DNA of 64,000 nt. It comes from Ridgeia piscesae. Its lineage: Eukaryota > Annelida > Polychaeta > Sabellida > Siboglinidae. Location of the stretch: positions 258,501 through 322,500 of the forward strand of contig JAODUO010000124.1 of assembly GCA_025642075.2 (NCBI GenBank). The letters run 5' to 3'. Shown one piece after another: positions 11,345 through 24,205 of the stretch. How positions within the stretch are numbered: the stretch's first letter is position 1; each line of letters begins with the position of its first letter. Made by a program: the position numbers and the translations under genes. The notes below the pieces were generated by a model that was not told the origin of the DNA, made no database searches, and saw only the letters and a program-made list of their open reading frames with translations.

Positions 11345-12480
11345 TAACATTGTCATTGATTTAAAAAGTTGCAAGAGGCCTTATTTAGATCAAATGTCTT
11401 GCTTGGCTGTAAGTGGTAACCTAACAAGTGTGCATTGGCGTATTTCTGCCAAATGTACTCTTGACTTTATGATAAATATAAAAGTAAATATTATATGCCC
11501 TCTCTTAATTATAAAAAGTAATCTTGGGTATCAATCAAGCAATCTTTAGGTCGCCAATCATAAGTTATACTGAGCTAAAATACTTGCTTTGTTATGTTAA
11601 TGGGAATCTAATCATTTGGGCGTGCACTTTAGATTTTGTACAGTGAATTTTATAAAGCATCATCACCGTATTTAATTATGATAGTTCATAGTGTGTAACA
11701 TAAACTGTATGATAACAATAATCATACCAAGGATTCTATAGCTTCACAAATATATGCAACTCCTCGCAATAGGGCCTGTAAGTAGGTCACGATACATGCC
11801 GAGACTCCGCGCGACTGGAGCTGGTTGGGACTGCACACAAGAATAATATTCTAACAGTTGTAGCTTCCGACTGATGAATACATAGAAAATCAGGTCTTAC
11901 ATATCTTGTGTTATACCTTTCTTATCTTAAATGTCCGATTTAATATTGAGTTTACCACACTATCATAGACATAATAGCGATTTACGTAGTGCAGATAATA
12001 AACACGATTTTGGCCTATGTGTCTTTTACGGGATTTGCATTTTACATTGCTGTACGTTGTGGTTGCGATAAGCACTTATATCTGATAAGTTGTCTAAATG
12101 CACATAATCATAACATGTATATATTTGCCCCAAACAGATTGTACTGCGCGAAAATGGCACTCTTTATTATTAGTCAAGATCGCCAAACACAAGTACTTGG
12201 CAACTTGCCGTCAATGCCATGGCAACCACCATAATGATCGATTAAAATTCATGATTTCCGTGATCATTGTCACCGGCAAAGTGTTCCATTGCTTCTGTTT
12301 GTAATAATCCTTCGGACAATATAAATGAAACACGCTATTTGGGAACAGTTCGATTATTACAAATAAAAACAAAACAAAGTCATATATGTTAACATGGAGA
12401 ATATGGTTGTCCTGCTCCCAACTGCTCCCAGCCTCGTTTTCGCGCGGCGTGATGCGCTATAACCTGTGACACCACAACCA
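11345..12480. other. No gene recognised; 50-bp inverted partner at 18.2 kb
   Basis: No coding sequence is supported. The stretch 11722-11768 (core AAGGATTCTATAGCTTCA, then ACTCCTCG) has an inverted partner at 18155-18205, which suggests ends of one old element or two copies of one repeat. Short open frames near 12000-12300 have no recognisable motif. Confidence 0.4.
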
Positions 12481-12483
12481 CTA

Positions 12484-13161
12484 TAGTCGGGGCGGACGGG
12501 TCCAAATTTTGGAGGTAGTGGACACCTCGTGCTATTTTTGGTTGTCCTGTATTTTATTAAACATCAAACCCTCCCGAATAATATTCCAGAGGGCAACCCT
12601 CTCCAATCAGTGTACCTCACTTCGAAATTTGCGCTTATATCCAGGCCCTTAATTGCCCCGTTGCATATTTTTCTCTTTCCACATTTTCACAGTAACTGTA
12701 TAGCAACAAACTTAAGTGTAGTATCAAATATTCAGGAATGACGAAAACTAATATATGTGGCAACGTCTTGTTGATACGTTTATTTGTCAAGATGCCAGAT
12801 ACAAAACATTGAACAAAATAACGATAAATCAGTTCGATGTCCAGTTGACATCACACAAAAGGAGTCAAATAGTTACCTTAATATGTAATCAATATATTTA
12901 TGTAATATATCAAAATAATGTACATTAGTTTCCTTACTGAATAAAGCAATAATAAATTAGTGCTGCGTTATACGCAATCACGAGCCAAACATATACCCCA
13001 CCCCCAAAGTGTTACGCAATCGCGAAGTGACGCAAATCAGAGTGGATTTATTGATTGTATAATTATCGCGTTCCTTAGGGTAATATACACTATTAAACTG
13101 ATGCATTATACTGATGCATAACCTACTGCTGGTTATTAATGCGATGTTTGTTAAGACAACA
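12484..13161 (+). repeat. Left long terminal inverted repeat
   Basis: This is the left arm of the element at 12484-15942, about 678 bp. It pairs with 15285-15942 read in reverse complement, with scattered mismatches and small indels. Confidence 0.75.
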
Positions 13162-13221
13162 TAAAATTATGATGACATGAATTATAAAAAAAAACATATT
13201 AAGGTGTTATTCAATATCATC

Positions 13222-14738
13222 TTAAACACTGTTCTTGTCACAGCCATTGTTTTCAACAAGAGGCCGAACAGGTATTACTCGCCCACATTTGGTATCGTTC
13301 CCTTTGCACTTGCAAGCAGCACAACGCGGCAGTTGGAATTTAGTGCCTGAACAATTCCAAGGGCGTTTGCTGGCGACACGCAACTTGTATACCATTGTGT
13401 AAGTTCTAGTAACGGCGGCACCGCCAGAGATACTGGTTCCAAATGTGTCGAACCCATCTTCAAGTGAGTCTCTGTCAGCACAGCTGTCAACCATCATGCC
13501 ATACAGCCATGACGCATCGATCCATTTGACTCAAACAAAGCTTGCGGTACCTTAGAACATTCATATTCTCCGATGGTTTCCTCAAGATTGACGTCTTTCC
13601 CAACAGCTTTCTGATGAAGAAGGCGTATTAGCATGACAACTTCATTGATCAGCAGCTACGTCTGCTTTTGCGGTACAGTAAGATGTTTTTGAGGATGCAG
13701 TTCTTCAACTACGCTGTGGCGTACCTTTTGGACTTTGAGTTGTTATTCAAATATTTCTGGAGCTCAGTTTTGCAAATATATTCAGCATTTTCCAGAGCTT
13801 TCGTGATGGTTACAGTGGCTCCCTGTTTCGTGGCAATATTTAGCATGTTGCTGGAGTCTACCGTGACGGGATTGATCATGTGCTGTTGTTATGCACGCCT
13901 GATTGATCATTTCCTGGTTTCCACCTTCGTTGTATTGTTAGACACTCCCCGCCTGCGGATGGTTCATCACTTCTTTGAAATGGACTGATACCTCAGATTA
14001 CACAGGCTTTGTGTAAAGCTACTTGGTTCGTGCTTTAGCATCCAGGGGTATTTATGTAAGCCCACTCGCACTTTCCTTCACATCTATGTTGTATGTCTGC
14101 CCGTGACCAATATCAGAAGTGAAACCTTTGAATGATGCAGCTTTTTTCGCACACCATGTTGACCTTTCGTGAAGTACTGATATACATATGGTGTTGGGTC
14201 CTTCAGGTGATTCATTTTCTTTAGGCACAGCAACAACAAATGGGAGCATGCTATTAAACTAAACAATTTTTCCCCAAATGCCTGCACGTTGAGATGCCAT
14301 GAACCTGATAAGAATGTCAATCATCTTGCTGTAAGTTCTATAGAAGACCTGGGTAGGTGACTTTTTTGCATTCTTCATCGTAGATGACCATGTGATCATG
14401 TAGTTTGAAAAAGGAGTCAAAAGGAAGCGAGTTTCATCATTATTTCTTTCCATATGCCATTGTTCAAATGCATCCGTGTGAAGCTTAGCTATTGCTTCTC
14501 ATAGTAATTTGGGTTCGCGCATACTTTGGTTGTAATCCCCTACTGAAGCAAAACCTTTGTTAGCCGTTCCTCGCTTGCACAAACCAGTTTCTATAAGGAT
14601 GTCTTCAGCATCACTGGTCCACATAATTTTTTCCAACTGCGCACATAACGTTTCCAGCGCGATGAAACTATACACATGACAAGATTCCAATGTCATTATC
14701 AGGGGAAGCTTGCTCCCGTAGCCCATTTGAAATATCAT
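13222..14738 (-). pseudogene. Broken transposon-type gene, uncharacterised Cys-rich family
   Basis: Fragments of one minus-strand gene occupy three frames. 14499-14738 carries an ESCHVYSFIALETL block, then EDILIETGLCKRGTANKGF and a YNQSM block. 14052-14453 holds middle fragments. 13222-13497 ends with CAACKCKGNDTKCGR. From memory this order resembles large uncharacterised invertebrate proteins with a C-terminal CXC-like Cys cluster, the same type of protein as the fragment at 30118-30540. Frame breaks occur between all blocks. The assignment is tentative and the enzymatic role is unknown. Confidence 0.45.
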
Positions 14739-15284
14739 GCAAAGCCTGATCAGCCATAACTACTGTGCGTTTCACCCCAAACTTATTGGCCAGCTTTGCT
14801 GCATATTATAAGCGGATCTGTTTGACCAGAATGGTCATTAGATCATATATAAAGCATGTGGCTGACACTGTTGACGCCAGTGTTTTGAAGAAAACATTCC
14901 AACCTTGACAGTGGTTGCTTTCGAGCTCAACTTTCTTTGTGGGTGACGCAAGGCAAAATTGTCATGCCACAATCATCAACTGGAAGTATTGATCACACAT
15001 AGGTTGCACATCTACAGTCATCGTCTTTTCAAGATATCTGTCTTTACGGTTTTCGCACAAAGAAATGTAGCGTGGTTCAATTGGAGAAGGTATGGCGCTC
15101 GACAACAACAGTTTCAATACGTTATGATGACAACAGTGAGAAAATCTTCGTCCTTGCCGTCTCCATTTTTATCTTTAAAAATCAAAATAGCTTATGATGA
15201 CTCAGAATAATGTTTAAGATGTGATTGAGTAACACCTTGATGTGTTTTTATTTCGAATAATGCGTGTTATCATACTATTATATT

Positions 15285-15942
15285 GCCTTAACAAACATCG
15301 CATTAATAACCAGCAGTAGGTTATGCATCAGTACTCTGTCTTTACCCTAAGGAACGCGAAAATAATACAATCAATGAAATCCACTCCGATTTGCGTCACG
15401 TCACGATTGCGCAACATTTCGGGGGTGGGATATATGCTTGGCTCGTGATTGCGTATAATGTAGCACTATTTTACTATTGCATTGCAATATTCAGTAGATA
15501 AATAAATGTACATCATTTTGATATATTACATAAATATATTGATTACATATTAAGGTAATTATAAATATTGTTGTATGATGTCAACTGCGAAACTGAACTG
15601 ATTTTTCGATATATTGTCCAATGTTTTGTACCTGGCTTCCTAAAAAATAAACGTATCAATACGATATTGACATAAATATTAGTTCTCGTCATTCCTGAAT
15701 ATTTGATACTACACTTAAGTTTGTTGTTATACATTTACTGTGAAAATGTAGAAAGATACATATATGCAACGCGGCCATTAAGAGACCACATAGGCCTGAA
15801 TGTAAATGCAATTTTCGGAGGGTACACTGATTTGAGAGGGTTGCCCTCTGGAATATTATTAAGGAACTTTAAAGTTTACAAAACGACAGGGCAACCAAAA
15901 ATAGCACGAGGTGTACACATCGACCCCCATGCGCCCCGACTA
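15285..15942 (-). repeat. Right long terminal inverted repeat
   Basis: This is the right arm of the element at 12484-15942. The outer end is CGCCCCGACTA and the inner end lies near the AACAAACATCGCATTAATAA block. Confidence 0.75.
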
Positions 15943-16029
15943 CTAGAGCCATCTAGTTTTAAGCGTGCTACAGACGATGGCGTGGAAATGGTTTTCCACC
16001 GCTTCCCGGTTGAAAGGAGAAAGTAAATA

Positions 16030-16345
16030 TTGGCTCTATTAAGGAAATGTGTATGTAAAAGTAACATAATCGACATTTTCCCCTGTGAAAACATTACAAA
16101 AATGGCCAAACGAAATGAAGCTCCAGTCGAATACGCTCGCGAGTCGAATACAAATAACTCAGAAGGGCGGAATATGCGTAGCTACTATTTGTTGGATTAT
16201 CAATATGCCAAAGGCAAAGGCTTCCTTGTCCACTTGCCATGTGGAGTTCACTCTCGTGTGGCAATGTGGTTAAACTTGGCTAAATCTTGTAAGTATTACC
16301 ACCACCGCGTTACCATTTCGACGACTTGCGGCAAAACTTGATAGG
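16030..16345 (+). repeat. Repeat fragment with an inverted copy at 19.9-20.1 kb
   Basis: Sequence 16148-16320 (blocks AATAACTCAGAAGGGCG, AAAGGCTTCCTTGTCCA, GGAGTTCACTCTCG and TATTACCACCACC) recurs as a diverged reverse complement at about 19925-20080. The frame here encodes a block containing NNSEGRNMRS and VHLPCGVHSR and stops shortly after a GTAAGT. The other copy has stops, so this may be noncoding element sequence or a decayed exon. Confidence 0.5.
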
Positions 16346-16703
16346 CTACTAATAGAGTTGAAATGTAATTTCTGCCTGAAGTCAATAATGTTTTGTTATT
16401 TAACAGGATATATTATTATTTATATGGCAGGATTAATATTCGTGTATAACTAATTATGTTCATATTGTTTTTTTCTTTTATATTTATGTAAGCATTTAGG
16501 ATGTGTGCAATATTTACATATATAATGATTTATTATTATGGTTGTGACCACAATAATTGCGTTACACATTTTTACCTTCTTGTGTATTCCCTTCAAGCAT
16601 ATGTACATACATGTTGACATGGTCTTAAATTGTTTGTTGAATGTTATTTGAATAAATAATATTGAATTGAATTGAATTAATATTTGTGTTCAATACATGT
16701 TGC

Positions 16704-16998
16704 AGAAGAAGCAGCTCACACAGCTGAGTTCATTGAAAGGATGGACCAACTGTTCAATGCCTTTAACAACCAGACGCTGACCAGTCCAGCACTGATGCCA
16801 CACACTCTGACTGAAACCAGTGGCCACACTGCGTTTTTGCTAGGAATCTTAGATTGGCTATCCAATATTAAAAGCAAAGGCAATTATGGCAGTATATTAA
16901 TTGTGTTAGATGTTGTGTCATTTGTTGTATACATTCTTCACTGTTACATGTTCCAGGTAGATATAAATCTAAAAGAATTGCATATTTTGACTTTTTAA
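16704..16998 (+). pseudogene. P-element-like transposase fragment
   Basis: After an acceptor-like ATGTTGCAG, the frame reads AEEAAHTAEFIERMDQLFNA followed by NNQTLTSPALMPHTLTETSG and FLLGILDWL. The TAEFIE-x-MD-x-LF-x2-FN signature resembles the GTP-binding/insertion region of P-element and THAP9-type transposases. No RNase-H catalytic block or THAP zinc finger was found nearby, and the frame ends at 16998 in AT-rich sequence. The fragment cannot be joined in frame to the donor at about 16290. I treat it as a remnant. Confidence 0.5.
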
Positions 16999-16999
16999 A

Positions 17000-19900
17000 T
17001 CAAATCAAGGCAAGAGTTTTCAAACATCCTGTATATGCTATGACTTACTCCTGAATTTTATTCATGAGCTTTGAGTGTCATGTTAGTATTCCATGTTTAC
17101 TTCAGGCCATTGACTGTACACATGATACCGTTTATGGCAATAATTTTATTAAAACATGGCGTTTGGTTGTGCATAATGATGGTGTGTGTTTTATCCATGA
17201 CATATTCGGAGTAGCAGTCGAACAATAAAATAGGAACGTTTTAATTGAGCTGTAGCCACCAGTCACCGTTTTGTTTGAGTTGTGTACGGGTTATTGCAAC
17301 GTTTTTGTTTGTATTTGTATACACACTATTTACCGTTTTAACTGAACTGTAGCGATCATTTACCTTTTCGAATTGCACACATTATTAATTGGGACGTTTT
17401 GACTTGTTATCATTCTGTGAATAAATCTTCTATACCTCATTATAATCTTATTCAGTTTGCCTTAGTTGTTTGTATAATTCATCTATTATTAGCTTTTTTA
17501 TCTAGGCCAATGTCATGTTTACCATTTGACCATGTCATGTTGACCAGTTGACTTTACTATTGCCATTTTCCACCCACGTATGTTTTCTTGCAATGTGTCA
17601 CTTCATAAACCGAGAAAAGCACAGTAGGCAACAATACTATTACAGTTTCATCAGCGGTGAGTACAATAATTTTTTTTTAGAATAACTGCAGCAATTAAAT
17701 ATAGAGTTGAACAAATGTGTGTACTCTTGTGAATCAGCTTGAAGCAGAGAGCTAATAATACTGTAGCAAGTGCCAAATCTAAATACTAAAAGGAAACAAA
17801 TTGTAAAAAGATGAACAGGTACGGGAATTATTGAACAAGCACTTCGAGCAAGAGTTGAATAATTATCACATCTAGACTTTAAAAATAATAAGGGGCCAGT
17901 ACGATCGCGTTTATTACGGGATAGGCCCATGAATATACTCTGTCATTAAACTCAATTTAAATAATATACTAGCTTAAAAACACTATCTACAAAGAAAATG
18001 GGGTGAGTTAGGGAGAGAGGGGGTGTATATGACTGCTGGTGCAATCTCTGTCATTTGGACCTTTGCTATCGTGTCCAAATATTGGTGCAGAGTACACGCT
18101 AGAAAATAGAGGGCGCCACATTACGTAATGTCACGTTATTTACGGCAAATTTTCGAGGAGTTACGTATCTTTATGAAGCTATAGAATCCTTGATCATACC
18201 TTGTTAGAAGTGTAGTATGTCTACCTATGTATGCTGATTTGTAAAATGGAAGGAAATGTAAATGCTATTTATCTAATAGACGGTGGCACTCTCACATCTG
18301 ACAGTACCGCCACCTAGGGTACTATTGTAGGTTTGGGATAATTTCGTGTTTACACTGTTGCTTACCTGCAATTCTGGCGAATGCTTTATTTGCATCGATT
18401 GCACACAGGTCGAATAAATCGTTTGAATGCAATATATCAGCATATCAAAACACTTCGGATGCAGCGACCTACAGTCGACCTCGAAATTTCCATAGTGTCG
18501 GCGATGACAGTATGAATGGTCCCCGTGGCTAAAAAAACGGGCCTTGTACTGTAGGCAGACCAGTAGGCTAAGCTAGTAGCTGCAACAACTTCGAAGTTCT
18601 AGTTGTTTCCAGCTTCCATCTGGGTTCTATTAACTAAATAGTTGTAACAACAGTGTAAACAGACTAGTCAGCTAATAGAAACTTGTCGAATGCTGGCAAC
18701 AACTCTATTATGTTTAGAAACATCCCATGATGATGAAACGCTGATGCATTGGGACACAACAAAAAACGCTGAATTTTCCTGCTTGGTCTTGGACGACGCC
18801 GATCGATGGGTTACTTTTTTAGGTGCGCACATTTCAAATGCACTAATTCTAAGGATAAGCTATTATAGAAAATAATTGTATTCAGGCATTTGCCTTTTGA
18901 CAGCTGTTAAATTAAATGTCAACACAATCAAAGCAACCTAAATCCAGCGTGCGTTTGCTGTAGCTTGTAGACGTAGTTGTACGCGTATCTGTGGTACTCG
19001 GGTATGCAATGTTTTGGATTTATAAGTTATGTGAAATGCACTCGTCCACACTTTCCGCAACACGTATGATGTTGACTGCTTTGTAACCTTACCTTTTTTC
19101 AGAAGACAATGCAAGGCATCATATAAGTATTCACATCGCCTGCGCAAACTTAAAAATTACCCACAGTATCACGTGAGCGTCTCTAATAATTCTGGTAAAA
19201 CGCGCATGATTGCGTCATACCGTTGTTAGATGACGATGCTTTTTAGCGGGATCGTTCCGTATTTTCTTGAAAGAAAACCCTAACGAATACTGGCTAGCCA
19301 GCGAGAATCGAATCGAACACATCAATCAAAACATGCCGATATATGAAAACGCATTTGCAAAGTACACCGATATTCCACATATGTAACACTTATTTTGGCA
19401 CTTATAACAATGTTGAATTCGGACCCACCTAAATTGTGCCATTATAAATAACTGTATCTTTGATACTTGATTTTGTTATTCCATCATTTACCATCATCCC
19501 GCGCATATGTTTATGTGTTTATAAACAGCGCGTCTTAGCATACTTTTGAGGTCGAAAAGACAGCGCGGTCGGCATAAACAAACAGTTTATCGCTCATTTT
19601 ATGTGCACAGCGCAGTAACTCATGCATCGCTGCGCTTGCGACTGACACAACTCCTAGCGTATTTGGGTCTAAAAAGGCAATATTTGTGAAATATAAATAT
19701 ACCTGGGAATGCTGATTGATCAGGTTTAAAATTAGACATTGTGTCAGATATCTAATGTGGGCAAATATACAGGCAAATATGAAGGCAACATTTAGGTGGC
19801 TCCGAAATCTACATAGTGTCCTTATTTTGTTTCACATGTGCAAAGGAATTTATATAGTTTCTTGAAATACTTACAAAATATACCGCCACGAGACGATGTC
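17000..19900. other. No supported gene
   Basis: Several short open frames on both strands lack motifs or splice context. The only structure seen is 18155-18205, the inverted partner of 11722-11768. The remainder is unassigned. Confidence 0.4.
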
Positions 19901-19904
19901 GCGC

Positions 19905-20165
19905 AAACATATTTCCGTGTCGCGAGTTGAAATGGTGACATGGTGGTGGTAATAATTACAAGATTGAGACCGTCCGAGAGTGAACTCCAGATGGCAAATG
20001 GACAAGGAAGCCTTTTGCATATTGAGAATCTAACCTATATTATCTACGCATATTTCGCCCTTCTGAGTTATTTGTAGATGTTGTTTTTAAACACGCCGCA
20101 CTCCCCATACAGGAACCATTACGCAATGGGGGCCAATGTCAATGAGTGTTTTCGTGTAATAAGCT
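19905..20165 (-). repeat. Inverted copy of the 16.1-kb and 6.95-kb repeat family
   Basis: In reverse complement this carries the CTCAGAAGGGCG, GGCTTCCTTGTCCA and GAGTTCACTCTCG blocks of 16148-16320. Beyond them comes the TTGGCCCCCATTGCGTAATGG block shared with 6949-7002. It therefore links the two other fragments and probably represents the longest surviving piece of the family. Confidence 0.5.
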
Positions 20166-20438
20166 GTTTTTTGAAAAGGTAAGTTCACAAACCTCAATTT
20201 ACATCTTCTTCAATCATATTGTTTCTATAGATGCAAAATATACCTGTTTTCTATGTTACATCTGGCGGTAATTATAAGCGATATATATACTTACGTCACG
20301 ATCCGAAGATCGTCTAAATCACACACACACACACTTTATCAGAGCGTCACATTTATGTGAAATAATTACCTTGTCGACGTGCGTTCGCTAAAAATATCGC
20401 CAACATTAACTTCTGCTCTGGCAATAAAGAAGATTTTA

Positions 20439-20497
20439 GCCAGAGCTGCTCTGACAATAAGGACGACTTGCGCGCTAATTGTCAGAGCAGCTCTGGC
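20439..20497. repeat. Perfect 20-bp inverted repeat (hairpin)
   Basis: 20439-20458 (GCCAGAGCTGCTCTGACAAT) and 20478-20497 are exact reverse complements separated by 19 bp. A partial third copy (CTGCTCTGGCAATAAAG) precedes it at about 20413. RNA from either strand could form a 20-bp stem. Confidence 0.8.
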
Positions 20498-20865
20498 AAT
20501 ACTCAGGGCGTTTAGTGGAACTAGTCGTCGTTCATTTATTACAAATTACATGACATTGACAGAGTGGCTAAATATTTCGCAGATAAACGTAGACGGTGTT
20601 CGATTAAATAGGGTCAGAGCCCAGGGGACTGTTTCACTGATATTCTAAGTCTTAGTCTGGACTTAGACGCGGGGTCTAGTCTTGAGAGCACTTGACATAA
20701 AATAAAACATAATAAATGTTATAAAGCATAATATAAAGCTGTGCTTCATGGGCATTATTTCATACTCAAGCCTGTAAGTTATATAAGTATCTGAATATGA
20801 ATAAGGTTGAGTTCAGGGTTGGGCATAAAATGCATTCTATGGAATACGGTTATGACACAGAAGCT

Positions 20866-20921
20866 TGATTGTATGTGTGTGTGCGTGCGTGCGTGCGTGT
20901 GTGTGTGTGTGTGTGTTTGTT

Positions 20922-20965
<44 letters not shown>
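20866..20965. repeat. (TG/GTGC)n and (TA)n compound microsatellite
   Basis: A TG run with GTGC units is followed by TTTG units and a (TA)n run. Open frames across it are artefacts. Confidence 0.95.
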
Positions 20966-20966
<1 letters not shown>

Positions 20967-20999
20967 TATTCCTGTTCGCTCTACGGTGAAACCGAAGAC

Positions 21000-22070
21000 G
21001 TTGGTCGCTTAAAGCTGCTCCCTCCACTCGTTTGCTAATCGCCAAACCGGTTCTTTTATGACCAGATGTGTAATGTGTTAATAGTTTAACAAGAATGCAC
21101 AGTCAGTTAATTTTTTAAATGCGTACTTGTCGTTTTTTTATCGTAAAAAAAGAATCGCCGTTACACCGGGTATAACTGGCGAAACAATCAGCAGCTGCCG
21201 ACGTCCTTTGCTTTTTGGGTCACGTGCTTTATGCGAGATCGACCTACTGCGGCACAATAACAAATCGCACGTGCTTTTGCGCGTCATGACTAAGATTCCA
21301 AAGGCAAAGTGATTCTTCAATGGAGGTACGCATTAAGTGCATTAACGCAGTTAGCAACAAGAGCGAGTAGTCGGGTGCTAATCCACTCTTGTGAACGTTC
21401 TACTCGACGCGGATTCTCTAACTCGTAAGATTATCAGTGTCGCTGACAAGGCAAGCCAGTTTGAGTTGACAGTCGCCAATATCGCTCGGCATCACTCAGC
21501 CAGACACAACCTGTGTTGATATGTATCGGTATTGTATTTGATTACGCAGGATCTTGTTAATAAACTTAGTAATTGCGAAAGTACATGTCCATAGAGAATA
21601 GATGACGGGAAGGACGAAATGATAAATAAAATTGATATGGGGGACTGGTAGTAGGCTCTTGTTGGTCGGGCAAGAAGTATTTTTAGGGGAGGCATCCGTT
21701 ATCTCGTTAACAGAACGTCAAACGGAGAATTACATTAATCTCACAATTATTATAACAGTGTTTTGCGACTCACATTTCAGTACTATTACTGAATGTTGTT
21801 ATTTCCATTACTTTTTATGCAAAATAATTTAGTTTTTTATGACAGCGATGATTGATTAAAATGTTAATACAATAGGTGTACACATTATATCATGCAAGTA
21901 TTACATATAACATTCTTGCACTTGTTTCCATTGTAGTCAATGATGCCTGGCTGTAGTCTATGTACCTGGTACCTTTCAACTCACACGTGCCAGCTGTTTT
22001 CAAATATTTATAAACATTTTCATCACAGCATTATATGAATGCATAATATATTCGAATTATAATATTGCTA
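21000..22070. other. No supported gene
   Basis: No recognised motif, repeat or convincing exon. AT-rich from about 21700. Confidence 0.35.
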
Positions 22071-22073
22071 CAG

Positions 22074-22940
22074 GCCACACTACAATGCAAAAGTGAGACA
22101 AGGCAGAGGAGGGGCTAAGATTAAGGCAGTCACATGGGTATGGCAAATGCCGGGAGGATACGTAGTCTGTTGGAGTCTCATATCTGATCAATCCAGGTAA
22201 TTTAAACATTTTAACAATCAACAACGTATAAATTATAAAAATAGTTTAATATGTCCATTTAAATACACATTGTTTTCATTCACATATTATCTTGAACATG
22301 GAAAACTAGAATGACCTTTGTTCTTGTTAGTCTTGTATAATGCATATTATACCCAGTGTGTCAACACAGACATTAATGCACATGCACTATGTGAGGGGGG
22401 GGGGGGGGCATGGCTACGTAGATCAATTTTAAAAATTACCTTCAAAATGGTGCATTCTGAAGGATGTTTTAACTTATTCCCTGGGAAATAGAGAGGAAAC
22501 AAATGCACAGCTACAAGTGTAAACATGTTTATAGCAAGAAATACCTATGAGGCATATTTTGAGCAAATTGGCTTAGAAAAACACTGAGGTGGTCCACCTC
22601 ACTCATCATATAGCAGGGTAAATACTGCAGCGATGACTAAATAAAATCAATAATACAGTGTTGAAGAAGGTAGAATAGATATTATGAATGCTTGAATATT
22701 TTTTTAGGGAATATGCTGTTGGCATCACAATAACCTTATTTTGTCATTTCCAACATTTGCTTGGACCAAACAACCTCACATATTCATGTTTGACATAAAA
22801 TGTCAAAAATGAATATGTGTACACCATGTAATAGTTATAACATGGCAACATTATTTACTCCCAACCCCACTACCATGATGCATGTTTTTTGTATACTGAA
22901 ATTTAATACATGCTTTTCTTTACAGGTCAACAAGAAACTG
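22074..22940 (+). CDS. Two candidate 3' exons of an unknown gene
   Basis: 22074-22196 lies between an acceptor (TTGCTACAG) and a donor (CAG|GTAATT). It is open in one frame (phase 1 to phase 2), giving about 41 residues with a basic start and a Trp-rich centre (TWVWQMPGGYVVCWS). A second acceptor (TCTTTACAG) at about 22925 continues that frame for five codons to TGA. The shape fits the 3' end of a gene, but I recognise no domain and no upstream exons. Confidence 0.3.
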
Positions 22941-22944
22941 AACA

Positions 22945-24197
22945 ATGCTTACTACCACTAGTTCAACAAGTTAATATGCTATACAGGACAGTTGTATTTG
23001 TGGACAAGATTATACAACAATGAGCCGTGCAATATGCTGCATATTAAATGTCAAGTATTTGAATGTCGACCAAGTGAAGTGATCCGAGTTGTACTGTGTG
23101 TTGCATCATGACAGACTCCACAGTACTGGTGGTGTGTACACTGGCTTCCATGCCGGTCAGATACCCTAACTGACTAGAGACCAATGCAGAATGCAGAGTG
23201 CTTGACATGCGAATATGATGAAGCCTGACTAGCTTTGCAGTTGGTGATGGAACGGTGGATGCCATGGTCTGTCAAACATGGCATAAGCCTTTGGTCAACC
23301 TGTCTCGACACTGTTATACAGGTTCTACATTCTTTAGTGAACTACATCAGCTTGGATATCGGTGACATTGTGTGAGTTCACTCTCTTTGAAGATACTGCA
23401 TACCAGCTTCCTGGCATTTTACTGTACATCCGCATCTGCCTATACAAGAAACAAAGTGACAATTAACATGGCTCTGACATGTATGATATTTTATATGTGA
23501 CGACACACTTAGCCAAAGTCAATACCATGGTAATATAATGTTATATATATATATACATTACTCAGACCTGTTATATTGAACATTTCTACTAATGTGGGAA
23601 ACATTCCGCCACACTGAAATTAATATGTGAAAATACTAATTGTACAAAAGAAACGTATTCACCACTATCTCTAGCCAGTACTCTTCATAGAATTGAGTAA
23701 ACATATCGCAATTGCACATGTAACTCTCAGCCACATGACAAGGACCCTGACTAGTTTAGTTACTTTTTAGGTGTAAAGATACATAGCATTAAATAAAAAA
23801 ATTATATCTACTGATTTTTTTTTAAAATAAAGCATAATCTAGTTACTTTATGTAATATATTTATTATTTCTAAAGCACAATATCCAACATGGTCAAAGTG
23901 CTGTACATAATGTTATTATATGTACATAGTATGTATATGATATCTATTTATAACATGTTTCTGTAACAATTGTGTGTTATGGGTGAACTCTTTGCAAAAG
24001 TAAATTTCCAGAAATATGTTTTAGTACGACAAATCATTCATAATATTGAACAATTTTCCCATGACATGTATGACATGTATCACTAAGCACATGTTTGCTA
24101 AAGCTAATGTATTATCTGTGAAAGGCATCATTTGAAAGCCTAATGAATGGGATTCATGTTTTTGAACTACCTTAATTAGTATTTGATATACCATGTG
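22945..24197. other. No supported gene
   Basis: AT-rich sequence. A CTAAAGCACAATATCC...CAAAGTGCTGTACA stretch near 23870-23915 resembles the body of a degraded tRNA-type SINE, but no A or B box was found. Confidence 0.35.
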
Positions 24198-24205
24198 CTG
24201 GATGC

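Larger units (their letters stand above)
12484..15942. mobile_element. 3.46-kb DNA transposon with long terminal inverted repeats
   Basis: The two ends are inverted copies for about 660-680 bp and begin TAGTCGGGGCG. Shared blocks include CACCTCGTGCTATTTTTGGT, GAGGGTTGCCCTCT with its complement, AGTGTAGTATCAAATATTC, a GCGTTATACGCAATCACGAG-type block and CCAGCAGTAGGTTATGCAT. A 3-bp CTA flanks both sides (12481-12483, 15943-15945) and may be the target-site duplication. The interior carries a broken minus-strand gene. I cannot assign a superfamily. Long inverted repeats with a short target duplication are unusual enough to be worth classifying. Confidence 0.75.
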
